Below are positions 59,400 through 64,000 of a stretch of DNA of 64,000 nt, one piece after another (within the stretch, counting starts at the first letter, position 1; each line of letters begins with the position of its first letter). Under the pieces are notes generated by a model. That model did no database searches, had not been told where the DNA came from, and saw only the letters and a list, made by a program, of their open reading frames with translations. The stretch lies in NCBI RefSeq assembly GCF_039519235.1, contig NZ_CP154351.1:1922001-1986000 (forward strand), given 5' to 3'. A program made the translations under genes and the position numbers. Source of the DNA: Micrococcus sp. 2A. Its GTDB lineage: Bacteria > Actinomycetota > Actinomycetes > Actinomycetales > Micrococcaceae.

Positions 59400-61712
59400 A
59401 TGCCTGACGCCCAGCACCGCGCCGACGACGTCGTCGCCACCCAGCCCGACGCCCTCGCGCACCGCTCCCCCGCCGCACGCCCGACGCCGCCCGTGGCAGC
59501 CGTCGTCCCGACGACGCGCACCGTGCACGGCGAGGAGTTCGCCGACGACTACGAGTGGCTGCGCGCCAAGGAGGACCAGCGCGTGCTGGACCACCTGCAT
59601 GCCGAGAACGCCTACACCGAGGCCGTCACCGCGGACCAGGCCGATCTGCGCGCGGCGATCTTCGGCGAGATCAAGGCGCACACCGTGGAGACGGACCAGT
59701 CCGTGCCCGCTCGCCGGGACCGCTGGTGGTACTTCGTGCGCACGATCGAGGGCGAGCAGTACCCCGTGCACTGCCGCGTGCCCGCGCGGGACACCGGGGA
59801 CCTCGAGGCGGACTGGACGCCGCCCGTCGTCGCCGCGGGCGAGACGCTGCCCGGCGAGCAGGTGATCCTGGACGGCAACGCCGAGGCCGCCGGCCACCCC
59901 TTCTTCTCCCTCGGCGGGATGCACATCAGCCCGGACGGCGAGCGTGTGGCGTACGCCGTGGACCACGCGGGTGACGAGCGCTTCACCCTGCGCGTCCGGG
60001 ACATCGCCACCGGCGAGGACCTGCCGGACGCGGTGGAGAACATCGCCCACGGGGTGCGCTTCGACCGCTCGGGCGCGCGCGTCTTCTACACGCTGTGGGA
60101 CGACGCGTGGCGCCCGTACCGCGTCATGGTGCACACGCTCGGCACGGACCCGGCCGAGGACGTGCTGGTCTACGAGGAGTCCGACCCCGGCATGTGGACG
60201 GGCTTCGAGGGCGTCGCGGACCGCACCCAGCTGCTCATCGGCGTCGGGAACTCGGAGGTGTCCGAGACCTGGGTCGTCGACCTGCCCGAGTCCGCGGACG
60301 AGCCCCTGCCGGCCCCGCGCCTGCTCGTGCCGCGCGCCTGGGGGATGCTCGCCGACGTCGAGCCCGTCACGGGCGGCGACGGCGTCCGCCGCCTGCTGAT
60401 CGTGCACGATGCGGAGCTCACCGGCGACGGCGCCGAGCGCCTCGCGCCCAACGGCATGCTCTCCGTGGTCACGGAGGCGGACGTGGCCGACCGCTCCACG
60501 TGGCGCACCGTGGTCCCGCACCGCGAGGACGTGAAGGTGGACGGCGTCATGGTGACGCTGACCCACGCCGCGCTCGCGGTGCGCCGTGAGACGACGCCGC
60601 GCGTCGTCGTCGCGGAGCTGGACGCGGTGCTGGGCTCAGGGGACGCGGGTTCCGTGGGCTGGCGCGAGCCGGCGTTCGAGGAGGAGCTCTACGCGTGCCA
60701 CCTGGCGTCGACGGCGGCCGAGTCGCCGTTCCTGCGCCTGGCCTACACGTCCTGGATCACGCCGGCCCGCGTGCTGGACGTCGTCGCGGCCACCGGCGAG
60801 GTGCACCTGCGCCGCGAGGTGGAGGTGCCCGGCCACGACCCGGCCGACTACGCGGTGGAGCGCTGGTGGGCGCCGGCCTCGGAGCCCTCCGCCGCCACGG
60901 GGGCGGACGTGCGCGTGCCGCTCACGGTGATCCGACGCAAGGACGTGGCGCAGGACGCGAGCGCGCCGTGCGTGGTCTACGGCTACGGCTCCTACGAGAT
61001 GTCCATGGACCCGGCGTTCGGGGTGGCCCGGCTGTCCCTGCTGGACCGCGGCGTCGTCTACGTGGTGGCCCACGTGCGCGGCGGCGGCGAGCTGGGCCGG
61101 GCCTGGTACGAGGACGGCAAGAAGGCCGCGAAGGCGCACACGTTCACCGACTTCGTGGACGCCACCCGCTCCGTGGCGGACTCCGGGTGGGTGGACCCGG
61201 CGCGGATCGCGGCGACGGGCGGCTCGGCCGGCGGGCTGCTCATGGGTGCCGTCCTCAACCGAGCGCCCGAGCTGTACCGCGCGTGCCTGGCCGTGGTGCC
61301 GTTCGTGGACGCGCTGACCACCATCCTCGACCCGGACCTCCCGCTGTCCGCACTGGAGTGGGAGGAGTGGGGCAACCCGATCACCGACCCGGAGATCTAC
61401 CGGCTCATGAAGTCCTACACCCCGTACGAGAACGTGCGGGCCGTGGACTACCCGGCGATCGCCGCGGTGACCTCGCTCAACGACACCCGCGTGCTCTACG
61501 TGGAGCCCGCCAAGTGGGTGGCGCAGCTGCGCCGCACGGTCACCTCGGACCAGGCCACGCCCCTGGCCGAGGGCGGCTCGCCCATCCTGCTGCGCACCGA
61601 GATGGACGGCGGCCACGGCGGCGCCTCCGGCCGCTACCAGGGCTGGGAGGACACCGCGTGGGAGTACGCGTTCCTGCTCACGGCGCTGGGGGCGACCCGC
61701 CGCACGGTGTGA
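59400..61712 (+). CDS. ptrB: Oligopeptidase B (S9 family)
   Basis: A 770-residue prolyl-oligopeptidase-type serine peptidase cutting after basic residues in short peptides. The N-terminal part has VHGEEFADDYEWLRAKEDQR and a beta-propeller (blades such as LGGMHISPDGERVAYAVD). The catalytic domain shows YGYGSYEMSMDPAFGVARLS, AHVRGGGELGRAWYEDGKKA, the nucleophile serine at about residue 609 in ATGGSAGGLLMG, the Asp region NDTRVLYVEPAKWVAQL, and the histidine in DGGHGGASGRY. ATG at 59400 is preferred over GTG/ATG further up. It is likely cytoplasmic. Confidence 0.93.
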   Translation: MPDAQHRADDVVATQPDALAHRSPAARPTPPVAAVVPTTRTVHGEEFADDYEWLRAKEDQRVLDHLHAENAYTEAVTADQADLRAAIFGEIKAHTVETDQSVPARRDRWWYFVRTIEGEQYPVHCRVPARDTGDLEADWTPPVVAAGETLPGEQVILDGNAEAAGHPFFSLGGMHISPDGERVAYAVDHAGDERFTLRVRDIATGEDLPDAVENIAHGVRFDRSGARVFYTLWDDAWRPYRVMVHTLGTDPAEDVLVYEESDPGMWTGFEGVADRTQLLIGVGNSEVSETWVVDLPESADEPLPAPRLLVPRAWGMLADVEPVTGGDGVRRLLIVHDAELTGDGAERLAPNGMLSVVTEADVADRSTWRTVVPHREDVKVDGVMVTLTHAALAVRRETTPRVVVAELDAVLGSGDAGSVGWREPAFEEELYACHLASTAAESPFLRLAYTSWITPARVLDVVAATGEVHLRREVEVPGHDPADYAVERWWAPASEPSAATGADVRVPLTVIRRKDVAQDASAPCVVYGYGSYEMSMDPAFGVARLSLLDRGVVYVVAHVRGGGELGRAWYEDGKKAAKAHTFTDFVDATRSVADSGWVDPARIAATGGSAGGLLMGAVLNRAPELYRACLAVVPFVDALTTILDPDLPLSALEWEEWGNPITDPEIYRLMKSYTPYENVRAVDYPAIAAVTSLNDTRVLYVEPAKWVAQLRRTVTSDQATPLAEGGSPILLRTEMDGGHGGASGRYQGWEDTAWEYAFLLTALGATRRTV

Positions 61713-61740
61713 CGGGGGCGGGGTGTCCGCCCAGAACCGG

Positions 61741-63639
61741 TCAGTCTCCGGCCTCCCCGGCCCCGCCGGCCGCACGGACCTGGGCCAGCGCGTCGGCAGC
61801 GCGCAGCAGCCCCAGGTGGCTGAACGCCTGGGGGAAGTTGCCCGCCATGCGGTCCTGGCCGTCGTCGTACTCCTCGGCCATGAGGTCGAGGTCGTTCGCG
61901 CACGCGTCGAGCCGCTCCATGAGGGCGTCGGCGTCGTCCAGGCGGCCGGTGCGCGCGTACTGCTCCACGAGCCAGAAGGCGCACGCGAGGAACGGCGCCT
62001 CCTCACCGGGCAGCCCGTCGGAGCCGTCCGGGCGGTAGCGCAGCACCAGGCCGGTGTCCGTGACGAGCTCCTCCTCGATCCGCCGTACGGTGGCGAGCAT
62101 GCGCGGGTCGTCCGGGGGCAGGAAACCGGTGTGGGGGATCTGGAGGAGGGAGGCGTCCACCGCGTCCGAGCCGTAGGTCTGGGTGAAGTGGCCGTCCGCG
62201 TGCACGCCGCGGGTGAGGATCTCCTCCCGCAGCTCGTCCCGGTGGCGCTCCCACGCCGCGGTCTCCGCCTCCGTGGCGGGCACGCCGTGGGTGGCCACGG
62301 CGTGCAGCGCGCGGTCCAGCGCGGCCCACATCTTGACGCGGCCGTGCGTGAAGAAGGCAGGCTCCCCGCGCATCTCCCACAGCCCGTGGTCCGGGTCCTC
62401 CCGGTGCGCCACGACGCGCTCCACCAGCCGCTTCTGCAGCGGCCAGGACCACTCGTCCTCGGGAACGCCGGCGTCCCGGAGGGCGCACAGCGCCATCATG
62501 ACCGTGCCGATGACGTCCGCCTGCCACTGGGCCGCGGCGCCGTTGCCCACGCGCACGGGACGGGAGTCCGCGTGGCCGGGGAGGTGCTCGAGCTCGCGCT
62601 CGGGCATGTGGCGCTCCCCCGAGAGCGTGTACATGATCTGCACCTCGTGGGGCTCCCCCGCGATGGCGCGCAGCAGCCAGTCGCGCCAGGCCGTCGCCCC
62701 CTCCACGTGTCCGTGCGCGAGCAGGGCCTCCAGGGCGAGCGCGGTGTCCCGCAGCCACACATAGCGGTAGTCCCAGTTCCGGACCCCGCCGATGTCCTCC
62801 GGCAGGCTCGTGGTCGGGGCCGCCACGATGCCGCCCGTGGCCCGGTGCGTGAGCCCCTTGAGCACGAGGAGGGATCGCTGGACCCGATCGGCGAGCGGGT
62901 CGTCCGCCCGCGGGGCCTCTCGGGTCGACTCCTCCAGCCAGCCGCGCCACGTGCGCACGGTGGCCTCCAGCACGTCCTCGGCGCGGGGCGCGGAGGGGGC
63001 CATGCCCCACGCCGGGTACCAGGTCAGGCACCACTGGGCGGACTCCCCGGCGACCAGCTCCGTCGTGCCCTCGTGATGCCCGTCCACCGGCTCCAGGTCC
63101 GGCCCGTGCACCGCGAGCGCGTCCCCGCCGGCGACGACGGCCAGGAACGACTCCCCGTCTGCGTCCTCCTGACGCGAGACCCACGGCTCGACCTCGCCGT
63201 AGTCGAGGCGGGCGAACACGGACTGCGTCACGCGCACGCGTCCCGCGAGGCAGCGGACCAGCCGCATGACGTCGGCCCGCGCCGCCGCCTCGGACGCCCC
63301 GGTCCCGTCGGGGCCGCCGTCGTTCCCCAGGGCGTCCCCCACGCCGTCCGCGTCCATGAGCGGCATGAAGTCCAGCACCTCGGCCTCCCCGGACGGCGAA
63401 CGCCAGAGGGTGCGCAGCACGAGGGTGCCCGGCAGGTAGGCGCGCTCCGCGACCTCGCCGTCCTCGATCCCCAGGCTCCACTCGCCGTGCTCCCGCGTGC
63501 CGAGGAGCGAGGTGAACACCGAGGCCGAGTCGAAGCGGGGCAGGCACAGCCACGTGATCGCCCCCTCCCGGGACACCAGTGCCCCGCTGAGCTGGTGGGA
63601 CAGGAAGGCGTGGTCGTCGATGCGGGGCTGGGCGCTCAT
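61741..63639 (-). CDS. Glycoside hydrolase family 15 protein (glucoamylase/trehalase-like)
   Basis: A 632-residue intracellular hydrolase. The N-terminal super-sandwich starts IDDHAFLSHQLSGALVSREG with WLCLPRFDSASVF; the (alpha/alpha)6 barrel holds GGVRNWDYRYVWLRDTALAL and GLWEMRGEPAFFTHGRVKMW, with the catalytic acid likely in that Glu, and the base in GEEAPFLACAFWLVEQYA. Actinobacterial members include trehalases active on intracellular trehalose. The substrate cannot be set. It is divergent from zwf, next to which GH15 genes often lie. Confidence 0.88.
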   Translation of the reverse strand: MSAQPRIDDHAFLSHQLSGALVSREGAITWLCLPRFDSASVFTSLLGTREHGEWSLGIEDGEVAERAYLPGTLVLRTLWRSPSGEAEVLDFMPLMDADGVGDALGNDGGPDGTGASEAAARADVMRLVRCLAGRVRVTQSVFARLDYGEVEPWVSRQEDADGESFLAVVAGGDALAVHGPDLEPVDGHHEGTTELVAGESAQWCLTWYPAWGMAPSAPRAEDVLEATVRTWRGWLEESTREAPRADDPLADRVQRSLLVLKGLTHRATGGIVAAPTTSLPEDIGGVRNWDYRYVWLRDTALALEALLAHGHVEGATAWRDWLLRAIAGEPHEVQIMYTLSGERHMPERELEHLPGHADSRPVRVGNGAAAQWQADVIGTVMMALCALRDAGVPEDEWSWPLQKRLVERVVAHREDPDHGLWEMRGEPAFFTHGRVKMWAALDRALHAVATHGVPATEAETAAWERHRDELREEILTRGVHADGHFTQTYGSDAVDASLLQIPHTGFLPPDDPRMLATVRRIEEELVTDTGLVLRYRPDGSDGLPGEEAPFLACAFWLVEQYARTGRLDDADALMERLDACANDLDLMAEEYDDGQDRMAGNFPQAFSHLGLLRAADALAQVRAAGGAGEAGD

Positions 63640-63802
63640 GCAGGGCAGTCCATCACCCCGGGGGAGGCGGGGCCAGTCGGGGGCGTGGACCCACGACGAC
63701 GTCACCGGGAGAATGGCGTGGCCGGCCGGGTCCCTCCCGGCCGCCGCCCGCGCACCCGCCCCGCTCCCCCGTTCCGTCTGCCCGCCCCGTCCAGGAGGAC
63801 CC

Positions 63803-64000
63803 ATGCCCGACGTCCAGAACCCCTGCCCCACCGGAGCATCCCCGGCACCCGACGACGACCGGGCCTCCGCGTCCGTGGCGCTCGTGATCGTGGGCGCGAC
63901 CGGTGACCTGACCCGACGGCTCCTGCTGCCGGGGCTGGCCCGGGCCCTCACGGTCCACGACCTGCCGGAGGTGACCCTGGTGGGCTCGGCCCACGCGGAC
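63803..64000 (+). CDS. zwf: Glucose-6-phosphate dehydrogenase, N-terminal part (cut by window end)
   Basis: The first 66 codons of a dehydrogenase running off the window. After a 24-residue polar leader comes VALVIVGATGDLTRRLLLPG, the NADP-binding G-A-T-G-D-L motif of Zwf, where VIVGA replaces the usual IFGA. AGGAGG lies 5 nt before the ATG. Zwf opens the oxidative pentose phosphate pathway. The remainder is not seen, so identity rests on this motif and on the GH15 neighbour. Confidence 0.8.
   Translation, partial: MPDVQNPCPTGASPAPDDDRASASVALVIVGATGDLTRRLLLPGLARALTVHDLPEVTLVGSAHAD

Overview
The window is a gene-dense stretch of very high-GC actinobacterial chromosome with short intergenic gaps, many ATGA/GTGA start-stop overlaps and frequent GTG starts. 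Mycothiol synthase, a geranylgeranyl-reductase (MenJ-type) gene inside a menaquinone cluster, a branched-chain 2-oxoacid dehydrogenase operon and the tRNA-Trp/aminotransferase pair that usually precedes secE-nusG all point to Micrococcaceae. Micrococcus (M. luteus or a close relative) is my best guess; the species is an inference. There is no prophage, insertion sequence, CRISPR array or rRNA operon, so this is core chromosome rather than an island.

Layout. 0-9.5 kb: partial tRNA-Trp, an aspC-like aminotransferase, a LuxR-type response regulator with a PspC-type histidine kinase, a divergent PspC membrane protein across a palindromic operator, pfkA, a GNAT protein, ygfZ, a nitrobindin-like protein and two membrane proteins. 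9.5-19.3 kb: mshD, a Nudix/histidine-phosphatase fusion, a small GNAT protein, a membrane protein with a YtrA-type GntR regulator, thyA-folA, an Escherichia-type asd, then murB with two HadA/HadB-like dehydratases. 19.4-23.2 kb: a decayed secreted SH3b-hydrolase gene, tRNA-Met, tRNA-Thr and a DEAD-box RNA helicase with a repetitive Arg/Gly-rich tail. 23.2-38.3 kb: amidohydrolase, metB and cystathionine beta-synthase (transsulfuration), an AlkA-like glycosylase, an acyl-CoA ligase with a CRP-like operator, tRNA-Tyr, yajQ, an MFS carrier, fprA, rarD, a SUKH-like protein and a HIT protein.

38.4-46.5 kb: menaquinone genes menC, menD, menJ and a long-chain prenyl diphosphate synthase, interrupted by a Tat-exported PhoX phosphatase that carries its own PHO-box-like sequence and terminator. 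47.5-52.1 kb: bkdA-bkdB-bkdC divergent from an Lrp-type regulator, presumably supplying primers for iso/anteiso fatty acids. 52.1-64 kb: an MFS carrier and an AzgA-type purine permease; a fatty-acid degradation set (MaoC hydratase divergent from acyl-CoA ligase, SDR dehydrogenase and acyl-CoA dehydrogenase); oligopeptidase B; a GH15 hydrolase; and the start of zwf.

Two genome-style signals recur. First, many starts lie exactly 6-7 nt downstream of a TANNNT -10 element, which predicts widespread leaderless mRNAs and settles several start codons. Second, gene ends carry long, nearly perfect GC-rich hairpins (14-29 bp) without a U-tract. No wholly new multi-gene system is obvious. The best candidates for new regulation are the divergent PspC/two-component locus, the GntR/orphan-membrane-protein pair, the palindrome over the acyl-CoA-ligase promoter and the PHO-box phoX inserted among the men genes.
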